Shown piece after piece: positions 24,371 through 36,751 of a stretch of 64,000 bases of DNA. Each line of letters begins with the position of its first letter. Positions within the stretch are counted from its first letter, which is position 1. The position numbers were made by a program, and so were the translations under genes. A model generated the notes under the pieces. The model saw only the letters and a list, made by a program, of their open reading frames with translations, had not been told where the DNA came from and made no database searches. This DNA comes from Rallus limicola. Lineage: Eukaryota > Chordata > Aves > Gruiformes > Rallidae. Where the stretch lies: NCBI GenBank assembly GCA_022605955.1, contig JAKCOZ010000001.1:78852520-78916519 (forward strand), written 5' to 3'.

Positions 24371-27300
24371 AGAGCTGGTATGAAACCTGAGGGTAATCCT
24401 TTGTAATCGGGGCCAGAGCAAGGGTTGGGGGAGAGGGGCTCCTGTGCCTCCGAGTTTGGTCACTGGGTGGTGGGACAGCAGCTCCAGGCTTGGCCTGAAG
24501 TTGGGTAGCATGAACTGCGCAGGGATGGAGGTGAGGGGTGTGGGGTGCGTGTATGTGCCTCCCACCCTGAAAAAGTGGGCGATGGGGCTGGCTTGGAACT
24601 GGCATCCTGCCCAGAATGGTTTAGCAGGCACGCTTTGAAGTGACTGAAAAATAACTAATGGCTTAGTCCCGTCTTTTTCCTTCCAAATTTGAGTGGATTG
24701 AAGGGGCACAAGTTCCTCTGAGCAGAGGCTGAGCTTGTTTGTCTGCTGGTGTGTACTTTTAGGGGCTTAGGAAGTGTGACTGGTTTAACCAATCCCTGCT
24801 GTAACGTGCAGGTTCGCCTGTACCCTCTCTGAAGGAAAGCATTGCTAACTTTGAGAAACACCTGAACTGGCAAGAGCTGGTGTGCCTCTCCTAGCAGCAC
24901 AGCCACTTGAGAAATGCCGTTCTCCTACTGTCCAGCAGTTTTCGACCTGTCCTTTGAATAAACTGAAATGATTGTTTGTTTTTTGACTCTTGCAACTTGG
25001 CCTTCAGTTTTGTTCTTAGCCCTCCTAGCTACCATCTTCTGAAACAACTGCTTAGACTGAGTGACTTCATGTCCCTTTTGTCGGAGCACACAATGTGCTT
25101 TCTTGCTTCTCAGCAGGCTTTTTTTTTCGGATCAGGGGCACAGAGTACCTTTCCAGTGACCCTGCTGAGATTGCTTCAATGAGCCACCACTGCAGAGTGT
25201 GACAACTTTACTTACCCTGCTTTTGGAGTTAGTGTTTTGACTGCTTTCCTTGTAGTTGCCTCTTCTGAGGTGTAAGAGGTGTGATGCAGAGTTCCGGTGC
25301 TGTTTCTCTTACAGGGATGTTAAATTTGATTAGGTAGCAGTCACTTTGGGACTCGGGTTGCTCTTTGCATCCATTGCAGTGTTTTAACTTCTGAGTGCCC
25401 TGGGACTGGCTGTTCTGAGTTTGATCCACCCTCCTTCAGACACTGCGGAATTGTAACCTGCTGTGACACTTACCTGATTCCTGCACATGTTGCTGAAGTC
25501 ACCGTTTTTTTGCTGTTTTCTTTGACTTTGTTGTTCCTTTGGTTTCCATCCACGATGTTCAGTAGATACTCCCTCCCTAATCAGGCGGCCTTGCTAAGTC
25601 TAGGCTGCTGTAGTGAGATTTGGGCTTTAATTAACTCTTCTCCCTCTTCAGCCTTGGCTGTCTAGATGGGACCTTTGCGTTACTCACCGTGCAGGTTGTC
25701 CCTGCCCTTTTGCCCCAGCTGACTTTTTAGGTGGTATGTTACTTTGCAATGAATACTGCAGCTGCCGGACCACGGATAATGAGTGGTGTTGGACACTTTA
25801 CCATTGATTAGTATGGCAACTTCATCCCTTTCCTGCACAGTATAAAGTGGTTGTTGCATCATGTGGTAGGGAACAATTCACTGCAGGCTTCAGAATCAAA
25901 CCCTAAGCGCTCCTTGGAGCCTTTTGTTCCAGCTCCTCACCTGACCAGCGCACCAACCTGTGTTCCCTTATTGGCATCAGCCATGTGATAGGAAATGTTT
26001 TTGGGGTTTTTTTAAGGGATATCTCAAAACCAGTCCACCTGCTTGGATAAAAGGTCCTTGGCTGTTCCTGCAAGGAATGCTCTGGGTCCCCCTGGCTTCT
26101 GGGCATTGCTTACTCAGCTGCCTCTCACCACCTGTGCCAATGAGGGGGTCTTGAAGCCCACTGTGAGCCCCAGTGAGGAAGAACTAGGTGACAGACTCTG
26201 TTGTTTTAGCAGAGACCTGGGACAGAAGGTGCTGAAGGGCTTCTATGGGGTACTGCTAGGCTTGTGGCCACTGGGCTGCTTCCATAGCTAAGCATGTGTT
26301 TGAAATTTGCTGTCAGCATTGATGTCTGAACGCTGTAGAGCTGCTAGGCTGTGAGCCTACTTGGCTTTCTGGCTGTGTGTTGGGAGCTTGTGGCTCAGAG
26401 AGGTTGAGAGGACCTTGGCTACTTGGCAGAGGGACAGAATAGCCTCAGTCTGCCTGCAGAATAATCGTCATGTCCTTGGCTTACCAAGGGCAGTCCTTCC
26501 TTTTGCCCCTGAAACAGCTGGTGTGCCCTGGGCCCCTATTACGGGACTCATCCGCAATCAGCGCCTGCCTCTCCTGCGCTGGAAATGCCGTGGATGCAGA
26601 GTGCAGGCTGGTGTTTCGCAGCTGCATGGAGCTGCAGCAAAGCTGCATTTTGCTTGTTCTTTGGGGAATTCTCCATGTCAGTTAGTTCTTCAGTAGCTTT
26701 TTATGCATTGTCTCATTTGCTCTTGCTGCACTCACCCCTATTCCCTCCCAGTGGCTGCTTTTATTTTTTTAATTTTTATATTTTTAAGACAGTATTTCTG
26801 CTGCCACATCGATGGCAGTTGTCTGATTATGTACAGAATAAATACAGTGCAGGCAGGCTTCCCTCACCCATCGTGGTTCCCATCCTCCAGCCTTCTTGTG
26901 CTTTCTCCCCCCCCCCCCCTCCTTTCACCCTCCCTGGAACCTCCAGCCCTGAGCCAGGGGGCTGAAATAGAGGGGTCCGCTGCAGGTGAAGTGGGGGAGC
27001 TGAGGCATCCCACTGCAGCCAACGGCTCGTGTAGCATCCTAATTGCAAACAGCCCTTCCAGCATCAGCAGTTTGTGGGAATAATTGACAGGAGGTGCCGG
27101 CGAGGTGCTGAGTCAGAGCGAGGTGTGCTTGCCAAGTCACTGCAGCAGAAGGAGCCCGCTCGCCTTGTGTGGAGGGAAGCCAATGGACAGTGGGTTTCCT
27201 AGCTGCCTTTTGGGCCTCTTTCTTTCCTTTCTCTGAGGCTGCAATTTAGCAGCAGTGATGCTATGCGAGTGAGAGAGAAACCTGGGGGATAGGGAAACCT

Positions 27301-28190
27301 TTTCTCCTTTTTCCTTTTTTTTTTTTTTTTCTCCTGAGCATTTGGATTTAGGAGTTGCAGGATAAGTTCCCACCTGCTGCCACTGGGTCTCTTTGCTGCC
27401 ATTTCCATGCTCTGATCCAAGCAGAAGAGGTAGAAAACACACGTTGGGGGTCAGGGAAAAGTGAGTGGCCCTAGTGACAGATCAGTGTCTCCTGGGTGAG
27501 GAAACCGAGCATATGGCACCCTCAACTGGGCATGGGGGTTGCTTTAGCAAGCCAAAAAAGCTGCAAAATAAAATGACTGAAAAAGGGTTTAGCCTCATCC
27601 TTTCTGAGGGTTGCTTCTGCTGCAGTGCCCTACTGTCTGTTCAGGTATCTGAAATGAGTTGTTTGACATGCAGGAAGAGATGTGCATGTCCTACAAAAAT
27701 CTGGCACCTGTTAGACCTCCAGGTCAGGCTTGTGAGAGCTTTGCTCTTTACTCCTGAATGTCTTGAATGTGGCTGACATCAGTGTTAATACCACAGCTGA
27801 ATCTGCCTCAAGGATCTGGATCCTTTCCTCTTCCTTGCTACAGGGTGACTCGAGAGGCCTTTGTCTTTCTCCTCCCTGGTAGCACAGGGTACCGTTTTCC
27901 TGCCTCGGACAAAAGTCAGCAATTGTTCACACAGTTTTCTAAATATATGTGTGTCTAATGTATGCTGCCTTTGTAGGAAGGCTATATTTTTTGCTTTGAA
28001 TAACTGCTTTGTAGAAGGAAATGAGGAGCATGGAGGAGGCCCGCCTGTTTTTCAGAACCTTTCACATTTACGCTGTGATCTACCCACATTTTAAAAACTA
28101 ATCTTCATATAATCTTATTCTCTAACAACTAAGGTAACAGCCATGTTATGTTGATCATCATATACCTGATGGGGGAGGAAAAAAAAAAAA
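24371..28190. other. Intronic non-coding DNA
   Basis: No supportable gene. Notable simple sequence includes a C13 run at 26907-26919 and a pyrimidine tract at 27300-27335. Overlapping frames of about 110-126 codons around 26361-27083 in three registers are chance products of this pyrimidine-rich, stop-poor sequence. Confidence 0.5.
27300..27335 (+). repeat. Polypyrimidine tract with T16 core
   Basis: About 36 nt of only C and T on the + strand around a long T-run. It is a simple-sequence tract; no adjacent exon was recognised. Confidence 0.75.
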
Positions 28191-28191
28191 A

Positions 28192-28312
28192 ATTGAAGCC
28201 CAGAGATGAGAAGTGCCTTGCCCATGGTCGTGCACAGCGATTTCCACGGCAAAATGGGTTGAAGCCTGCACCTCCTGACTGTCAGCCCATGCCTTCTCCA
28301 TGGGAGCAAATG
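28192..28312 (+). mobile_element. MIR/CORE-SINE relic, + orientation (best preserved)
   Basis: The bases run 'ttgaagcccagagatgagaa', 'gtgccttgcccatggtcgtgcacagc', 'aaaatgggttgaagcctgcacc', 'tcctgactgtcagcccatgc', 'cttctcca'. This follows the MIR consensus through 'gacttgcccaaggtcacacagc', 'ggcagagctgggattgaacc' and 'tcctgactcccagcccagtgctctttcca'. A 14-A run directly precedes it. This is the clearest of the MIR-like relics in the window. Confidence 0.7.
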
Positions 28313-28522
28313 CCCTCCTGAGTTTTCATGGCAGTGGCTCCTGGATGGTTACTGATTTCGAGCCTTTAAAGAAAACCCACAGTGACTAAACTGAACGTGC
28401 ATCTCTTCTCAGCTTTGCCTTGGCCACTGTCACGAGGACAGTCATGCATGGGAGCCCCCGGGAAGGTGGCTCTGAGGTACTGGGGCTGGGAGTGTGTGTG
28501 CCCCCAGCTTGCCTCTTCCTAT

Positions 28523-29050
28523 TGATGCGGTGAAAGCCAAAATCAAAACTCAGTAGTCTTGGTGACTGTCAAGCAGGTATTCTTTATTGCAGCGCTGGAT
28601 GCACAGGGGATCACTCCTCCAAATGTGCATGTCAAAAGAGCTAATTGCACAGCTTATATGTTGGCTCTACATACATATTCAGGATATTTCTGAGAAATTA
28701 TTAACATAGTCATTACTTTTCTGGGAACTTAGTATCACAGTTTCCATCCTTTCCTGCACGCCTGCTACAGTCTTTAGGTGGCCTCCAAGGACCCTGGTGG
28801 TTGTTTATTTCATCCACTCATCTTCATCACTGTGCCCTTGTTGGGAACTAATAGGCCTTATCTTCCTCCTAGTTTGCCAGGGGACTGGTCTTGGGTCCTC
28901 TTGCATTCTTGAGGCACCCTGACCTCAGAAACAAGTTCCTGTTAAAAGATTTGAAGTGTGATGTATACAATGCCATTGCTGTCTTACCTAGTGTTGCAGC
29001 TTGCTTGAGGATTTTGGGTAGTAAATTTTCTATTATGCTAATTCTAGTTC
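28523..29050 (-). mobile_element. Second-family endogenous retrovirus LTR, minus orientation
   Basis: Near the left end, TTTATT at 28583-28588 is AATAAA on the minus strand, followed in + orientation by 'gcagcgctggatgcacaggg' and 'atcactcctcc', then 'gcacagcttatatg' and 'tacatacatattcagga'. I recall this arrangement from avian ERV LTRs read antisense. It differs from the LTR family at 8.0 and 43 kb. The left edge (TG at 28523) is plausible; the right edge is a guess within about 100 bases. No retroviral coding frame lies beside it. Confidence 0.6.
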
Positions 29051-31835
29051 TTGTTTCACTATATTGTATCCAGCCTGGGGTGCAGAGAGCAATCTTAAGT
29101 CATCTGTGGCTTGAGGTTGTTTTGGAGAAAGCTTTGCACCCCCTGAGTTCTTGCTGTGAGATCAGCCAGGGACAGCTTAGTGCTCAGCCCTGGCTCTGGA
29201 GGCCCAGATGGGCTGCTGCATAACTGGCCAGCCTTCGCTTTGCCTTTCTGTGGGATTTTTGCCATGGGTGGTCTGGTCCTCCTACGTTGTGAAGGATTGT
29301 CTCCGTTGATCAAGGGAAACTTAGAGTTTTTGTCTGGCCAAATGAGGCTCTTTCTTCTTATCTGCTCTCTACCTGTACTGTGGCTTCACTCTGGAAATTG
29401 AAAAAAAAAAAAATAGACCGTTGTCTGTTACAATTGGGATTTCATAGGGTACCTATGGGAATTAAGTGCTCAGTTCCCTCGGGTTCCTTTTAAAAGGCCT
29501 AGCTGACATGAATTTATGTTGAAAATAAGCAAGGAGAGGAAGCAGTCCTGTCAGCAGTGCCATCGCTGTTCTTCCTGTGCTTGATACAGCAACTGCTGTG
29601 GCAAAGCTTATTCATGTCTGTGGGCCAGGAGCTGGGACCAGAATCTCCAAGAGGTCTCCAATGTGAGTGGACTCTACGTCCTTGCCTCCTCCAGCTCTGT
29701 ACTGAAGGTCTTTTAAAGCACTTGTAAGTACTGTGGAAATACGAGCGCATAGTATCACTGTACATAGCTGCTCTGTGCTGTGCTGGGGCTCAGTAAATGC
29801 ACGTGATGTCTGCTGGGCCGAGGGCTAAGCGTGCTCTGTATTAGTTCAGGATGATGAAGCTCTGCAAATCCAACTCTTCTTTCATTTCCTAGGAGTAAAA
29901 ACGCATACGGATGATGAGGTGTAGCATTTAATTGCAGCCTGTTGTCAACAGCAGGGATAGCATTCACTCTGGAGACAACTGGGAGATTATTTTGACAACT
30001 GTAAGAACCTTTTTTCACTCTCTTCATAACCGAATAACCACGGTTTGCATCAGTTTTCCAGAAACAGAGAAATTCATGACAATGCTCATAATAAATTAGG
30101 AGTAAAGACATAGGGTATAAAAAATACCCTGACTGCTGAGAGATGAAATAAGTAGTGGAGTATGGCTGTCAGTTAGAACAAGACGGGAGACAAACAAGAT
30201 GCAAAAGCTGTCTTCATCCTTGGTTAGGAGTGAGAACCCTTTCTGGGATTTTGGTTTTTCATGGGTAAAAAGCTTTGCATGCTTTGTTTCTTTCTGGAAT
30301 TTCTTCCTCTGGCCATAGAGCCAGGGCACAGCTGGCAGCTTGTCTCACAGCTGTGGGAGGGGAAAAGTGACTCAGGTGGGGATGCTGCTGGCTCTGTGAT
30401 CTGGTGGGTCAGTGGGTCCTGGGGAGACACTGTTGTCCCTCTGCCTGTGATCTTCTCTTAGCTTCCCCTTACCCCTTGGCTCCCTGATTCCTTCTGCATC
30501 CCTCACCATCACAGAAACGTTCATTTATGAGGCTTGATGGACACCCAAAATCACCCACTCCCCACTGTGAATTTGTGTGAAATGGACGCGAATTGTGGAG
30601 GTCTCATGAAATTAACCAAATGCATTAAAAAAACCCCCACAAAGTATTTTAAAAACATTTCCATTTGCTTTGGATTTGCTCAGAGAACAGCTTGGAGTCT
30701 TCTCTCAGTTTTGAAAAGTTATTCAGCCTTAGAGCTCAAAATCAAATCATGGTCTAAAATCAGACCGGGTCTCCTTAGCTGAGCTTTTAAAATAAAAACG
30801 TATTACGCTCAAAGTACATTAGAGACAAAAGGCTGTCTTAATGCAATAATATAACTGGACAGTCAAAATAAAGCAGCACTGGGAAATGCATAAGTTAATG
30901 ATGCCTTGTTATGTATCCTGTATCTTTTATGGCATGAATTTTATAGTCTAAGTGGTAGTAAGATTAGAGGTAGGTGAATAATTTATAGCAAATAATTTAT
31001 TTAATGAATTCCTCTTCCATTTCTATTTGCAAATTGTTTGTGAACATCCTGTGGTTTCTTTGCATTTTACTTATTTGAAATTACTTACTGAATAGCTTCT
31101 ACAAATAATATTTGACATACCGCATGCTTATGAGCAGGTTTTTTTCCCCTGTTTCCTTTGGAAGGGAGCAGTATTTCAGCTCCAGGCTTGGTTCCTGGGC
31201 ACTGCTACAGAGCAAAAGTTCACACCATAGTATTTCACTATCCTGACAGCTCGAAGTAATTGTTAGAATGGAGCCCTTTCTGAAAGATGTCAGGAATTGG
31301 CTGTTACGTTTTAATCATTATCAGATTATTTACGTGGGTAGGCGAGTTCAAATTTCACTTTTGCCAGCATGTGCTAAATTTGCTTAAAACGTGTTACTTC
31401 CTTGTACGCTCACGTCACCAAATTAGAATAGCTGCAGAAATGAACAGAGAGATGCAAGGTCCGCAGTCAGCAGAGCGCTGTGCATATGCTTGACTTCAGG
31501 CGCATTCTTCAGCGGAGGCATAAGTGGGAGAGTGGCGGATGGTGAACTTCAGCATATGTTTAAGTGGTTTGCTGAATTAGGGCCCAAAAACATAGAACAA
31601 AAGCAAATTTATCTTTTCTGAAAGTGAACATATGAGAGGGTTTTGTTTCCTCATCTGCAGTTATGGGGCAGTGCCGCTTTCAGATGGCGGGGGGGAGGCG
31701 ATGATATAAATATTACACTAGCTCGCGGTATTTCTGATTTCATCAAATACAAGACAGTTCATCTGACGTTTCCCACACTTGTCATTCTGTGCTTTTTTTC
31801 CCTTAAATATTGGGGGAAATAACATGATGAGTTGG

Positions 31836-31900
31836 AAAAAAACCCAACCAAACAAAAAACCCACCCAACAACAACAAAAAACCAAACACAAACCAACCCA
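31836..31900 (+). repeat. 65-nt tract of A and C only
   Basis: Every base in this interval is A or C, with irregular AAC/ACC/AAAC units such as ACAACAACAAAAAACC. It is a low-complexity, strand-asymmetric tract and may be a degenerated A-rich tail, though no element body was recognised next to it. Confidence 0.85.
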
Positions 31901-34900
31901 GCCATTAGTTTTACTTGCTATTTCATTTATATCTTAATCTTTAAATATTTCTCAGATTTCAGAATATTTTACATGTGCCCTTATTGGTTTATGTGCCTTA
32001 AAAAAAAAGTTAATTCAGAAATATTAAATAATGCTTTACAAAAGTCACCTTCACAGAAAGCAGAACTTTGTCTGGGTCTGTGATGAATAGGTATGAGTTA
32101 CTTTAGCATTTTAAAGGTATGTCTTAACAATAGTTGGGAAAAGTCTGTGGTTTTGTCCATCTTTTGGAGGCTAGATAGTATGGAAAGCAGCTTCTGAAGT
32201 TACATGATGTACCATTTGGCTCAACATAGGTGGTGGTTTGTTGGCCTGCCTGGAAGGTGCAATTAAAGAATTAGTTTTGTGAGTTTGTGAACTAGTGGAA
32301 CTTGATCTCATTTCCGTTCGTGCCTTCAGGCTAACCTGCGTGGAGTCTCTTATGTCTAGTAGAGGGTTGAGTGTAGCTTGGTCTTTCCTCCTAGCAGTGA
32401 TTATCTCACCTGTACATGCCTGTCTAATCTTACTAAGCTGATGGAACAAAAGTAATGGTTTTGAGGTCAGTATTCCTCTGGCAGATGAGGGATGGGTGCA
32501 GGGGCCTCATGTCCCAGGGAGATAATTGTGTGTGGGCCATGATGCCTGTAGACATATATTGAGTGAAGTAGCTAGGAGAAGACCACAGACAGCTCAGACC
32601 AGTGTGTCTGGAAGCTGGGAAGAGAAAAAGCCAGCTCTGGGTGGTGGATTATGGATTAAGTCACAGGGAGTGACTTTTGGATGAGGAAGACTAACTGTTC
32701 CTGCTTGACTTCCAAGAGCTCTTGAAGCAGACTCAGAGGAGGAAGGTGATATTTCTTGTGCCACAGTGGTCAGAAATGCATCCACACCACAGTCTGTACC
32801 ACAATCCAGACTGGATACATCATGAGGACAAGCCTGCAAAGTGTGGTCATCAGTGTCCATCAACTCCTTGTATGCACACAACATATGAGAGAGGGGGGCT
32901 TTTTTCCAAAGGGAAGTTTTTGGACCTCTGGACACATTTATCGCCCCTTAGGTAGTGGCCTCGATACTGATGTTGCACATCTGGAAACCAATGGGGCAGT
33001 TTCAGCTCTGTGTGCTTAGGAAGGTAAGGGAGCATTTGTTGGGCAGAAGGAAGGAGTGCTGGAGTTAGACTAGCTGTGTGTGGGGCAGGGAGGACTGGGA
33101 GTCCCTGGTCTGATGTTTCCCCATCTCTATTCCTGTTTATCAATCTGTGCTCCTCGTTCACCTGTCCTCTTCTGTGTCCTGTCATGTGATTCCAGCTCCA
33201 GGGCTGGAGAGGCCCCTGCAAGGAAAGGCTGATGGTGGAATTCTGAATTTTGCCCTGCCAGTCTTCTCTTTGTAGGGCTTTCAGCACGTTAATCGCATAA
33301 AATTTATCCAGGCTTACTGCTCATCCCTGGCACCTTTAATGACCCCAGTGATGAACATTGTGAAATTAAAAAGCAATCACCTATACCAAACAAGATAAAC
33401 AGCAAATGGTCCCAACAGCCTGCCACGTGTCCTTACACACTACAGGGATGCCTTTAGCAGCGAAGTAGTGGCACTGTTAGGTTTACGGGGCAACGATGCC
33501 TTATCCTGCAAGGGCTGTGGGCACTCGCCTTTATGACAGGAACTGCATCAAGAGACTGCTCCAGGCAACTGCATCCTTGTTATTTTGGTCAGCTCAGGAA
33601 GGTGGGAGATCAAAGGCCACTTCCCAATTTAGCTTGGGCTCACTTTCATAAAGCCTGGGGATGAAAATGGCAGAACAGGTTAGTTGGAAGAGAGGCGAGG
33701 CTGTGTCTCCATCCAGTCGCTAGCGTCACTGAGGATGAGTGGGCGTTGCACGGACATTCAGCTTTACACAGGGAGATATCCCAAAAGGGGGATGTGACAG
33801 AGGGGAGGCTGCCCAACTAAAACTGACTTATTGCAGAGATCTGAGATGTATCTTGTCTTCTGCCTTTCTGCATTGCTCCCTCTTCAGTGTTGCAAAGCTA
33901 GATCTGTTAATAGTAGCAATAAAATAATTATACAATTAGCTGTGTTATGCTCTCTTGGGAAAGACCCCGATTGTGCCAACTGGTCCTGCAGTGATTCCTG
34001 TGGGATGGTGCAGAGTTTCAGACCTAAATGGCTGTGGTCATACATCAGGCTCTCTGTGTGTCTGTGTCAGTCAGCCAGGACAAGTTGAAACAGGCAAAAA
34101 GGAAAGAAAATAGTCAAATTTCCGCATCCACAGCAGCTGGAGTGAACGTCAAACAGATGGGCTCTTCCACCCCGATTATCCTAACCTCCTAAATATAGAA
34201 ATATGGGCGCTTTTTTTTCCCTCTTCTCTCTTTTTTTTTTTTATAAATTTAAATTACCCGAGGGGGTGGTGTTAGCTCATGCTAGGGCAGTGCTAACGAG
34301 TGCAAATAGAAGTCATCTGCTGACAGAGTCGGATCACGGCTTCTGCTCATGGCTCTTCTCCACCCCCCCCTCCCCTTCCCACACACACATCTTTCCATCG
34401 GAAGTGGGGGGACCGACAGAAGCAGAAGCTGCCCTCTCTGGGGGTAGGGGGGGTACATATGTATCCATGAGCAGGTTTTTCTTTCAAATCCTGCCCTGTG
34501 TGGTTATGCAGGCACACAGAGTAAGTACCAAAGAAACTGAGTAAGAATTGCGTGTCGTCACCACCTCCTGCACGTGGTTTGGTAAGTAGATGGGGCAGCA
34601 GTGCTTCAAATCACTGGAGGAATTCGCAGCTATTTTGGTTATCTTTGCACAAGCACACTAATAGGTGTGGGATAGGAAGCTGTGGGGTCTGCTTTTATCT
34701 TCTCCCTACTCTGCTCTTTTATGCAGCTCGCAGGGAGATCGAAGGGATGACTGCGGGGCGGCTGGCTGAACACCCTCATCCTTTTTGTCCCTCAGTGGTT
34801 GACACCAGTAAAGCAGCAGAAAAGCAGTGTTTTGTGTTATTTTTGGACTGCTTTTGCTAGAACAGGGATTTGAGAAACTCTGCTGATTTTTTTGGGGTTT

Positions 34901-36049
34901 TTTTTTTTCCCTGATGGAGAACCACAGTGTTGTGCCAACGCTGTGTTTTCTGTTCATCTTCTAGATTCCTTTTCTTCTGCTTTTCCTTGTCCTGGGACTG
35001 AATTCAATACCTGTTCTTAGGCTTTTGTTCCCTGACCAGCCATGGGAGCAGGAGGCAAGGATAGGCTAAAGGAGGTGCTGTCTGGAGAACATGGTAGAGG
35101 AATGTGGAGTGAGGCTGCATCTCTCATCCTTGCCCCGTTACTTGCACCTCAGCAAGTACACACCCCTGGGCCTTTCTCTCCTCACCTCTAGGAAGCAAAT
35201 GACAGAGGTTTGTTTCTGAAGATACTGGCAGGGAAAGCCATTATGTCGGTAGTAAATTACTATTATTGCTGCAACCATGACCGAAGATGTGTAAGGAGGA
35301 TAAAGGTTTTCAGGAAAACTGCCCTGGCTCTGGGCCCAGCCAAGCAGAGCTGCGATGTTTTTCCCTTGTCATTATGTACAAGGGTGTGTTGCGTGCTCTG
35401 CATGTATCTATGCTAGCATCAGTGCAGATATACAAATAGACCATGAATAAGACTTCAGAGGCTCTGTGAAGAGATTCTTTATCTTATGGGCTGCTCTCCA
35501 TGTAAGGATAGTGTGTGGCTTATTAAAGCTCCCAGGGCTTGTTTTGCTTGTGTGCTCATGCTCTCCTGCAGAAACCCAAGCAGCTGCTACCTTAAGCCCA
35601 GGTGTCAGAGTGCTGTATGTACTCTTGGCTTCTACAGCATCTGCATCTTCCTTGGAGGTCTCCTACCTGCAGGAGGGGTTGACAACTGGTGGAGGAGGCT
35701 GGCTGGGGAAGGTGTGGAGTTTCCACTGCCGAAGAAGGCCTCTAAGAATAGGTTCAGCCAGCAGCTGGCAGGGTGACAGAATGGTAGGAAATCCTGCCTT
35801 GGGGCAGAAGGATGAAGCTGGTGATTTCCTGAGGGCTGCTGCGAAGGGAATTGTTACCTCATGTCCCTGCAGGATGGAGGGCATGCTCTCATTACCCTGA
35901 GGTTGTGCAGAGAAGCGTTATCTGGACCGTGAAGCATCCAGGTGCTGTAGATTCTGGGTAGCGCAGAGGAAAGCAAAGGAAGCTCCCCCTTGAAGCAGTG
36001 TGGGTTTGTCATGGTGGGGGTCTTCCCACTGACAGTAAGCCCTACCGGG

Positions 36050-36570
36050 GCCATGCTCGTGTTTGCGCCATGTTCCCGAGTGCCTGGGTCAGAAGAGGGC
36101 TGCGCAGCCTGGATGCAGCGCCAGACCTGCGCTGGCTTCTACCCGTTTTCTTAGGATAAGCTCTCCCAGGATCCAGCGTATGAGGGATCACAGCGGAGAG
36201 GCACCTAATTGGCTTTGCAGGAGGGGAGCTTTGGCACAGTTTGCTCGCTCTGATTCACCGGTGGCCGTATCAAACCTGGCTGGCACTGCAGCGGGGTCGC
36301 TCAAGCATCTCGGCACTGTGCACTTGAGCGCTCCTGACGAGCAGCAGCTCAGGGGTGCAGGCACACCCGTGCTGGCTCCGCACGCTGCCTGCTTGGCAGG
36401 GCTGCCTCCTTGCTCAGGCTTCCAGCCACCCCACGCCGGATCCGTCTCTCACAGCAGCTTTGCCTCATTCATGCTGCACAGAGCCAGGGCTGGTCGGCCA
36501 GCCGGACCTGCGGTAACCCTGACGGGAACCACCACTGTGTTTCCGCACCAACGGCAGCGTGGTTAGTCTG
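36050..36570. promoter_or_regulatory. GC/CpG-richer intronic patch (possible regulatory element)
   Basis: CpG dinucleotides are clearly more frequent here than in the flanking 5 kb (for example ggtggccgtatc, gcggggtcgctc, cctgacgagc, cacgccggatccg, cggccagccgg), although far below the island at 17 kb. One 167-codon frame runs through it because of the base composition. It could be a weak alternative promoter or enhancer; nothing in the sequence decides this. Confidence 0.3.
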
Positions 36571-36620
36571 CAACCTGATTAGGTCATCTCTAGGCACAGT
36601 GTGACAGTGTTTTAGGATTT

Positions 36621-36638
36621 AAAAAAAAAAAAAAAAAA
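36621..36638 (+). repeat. A18 homopolymer
   Basis: Eighteen consecutive A. No SINE or processed-pseudogene body was recognised upstream. Confidence 0.9.
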
Positions 36639-36729
36639 GAAACAGTGGCATCAAGGAGGCTGGTTGTGCTGCTTGTGTTTAAGTTGAATTTTTCACCTCT
36701 TCTTGCCTCAGTGAATGGGGTTAAACCCG

Positions 36730-36751
36730 CCCCCCCCCCCCCCCCCCCCCC
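36730..36751 (+). repeat. C22 homopolymer
   Basis: Twenty-two consecutive C, the longest single-base run seen in the window. Length polymorphism or assembly error is likely. Confidence 0.9.

Noticed and set aside
26361..27083. Three overlapping 111-126-codon + frames
   Set aside because: They share bases in different registers in pyrimidine-rich sequence and show no domain or splice structure.
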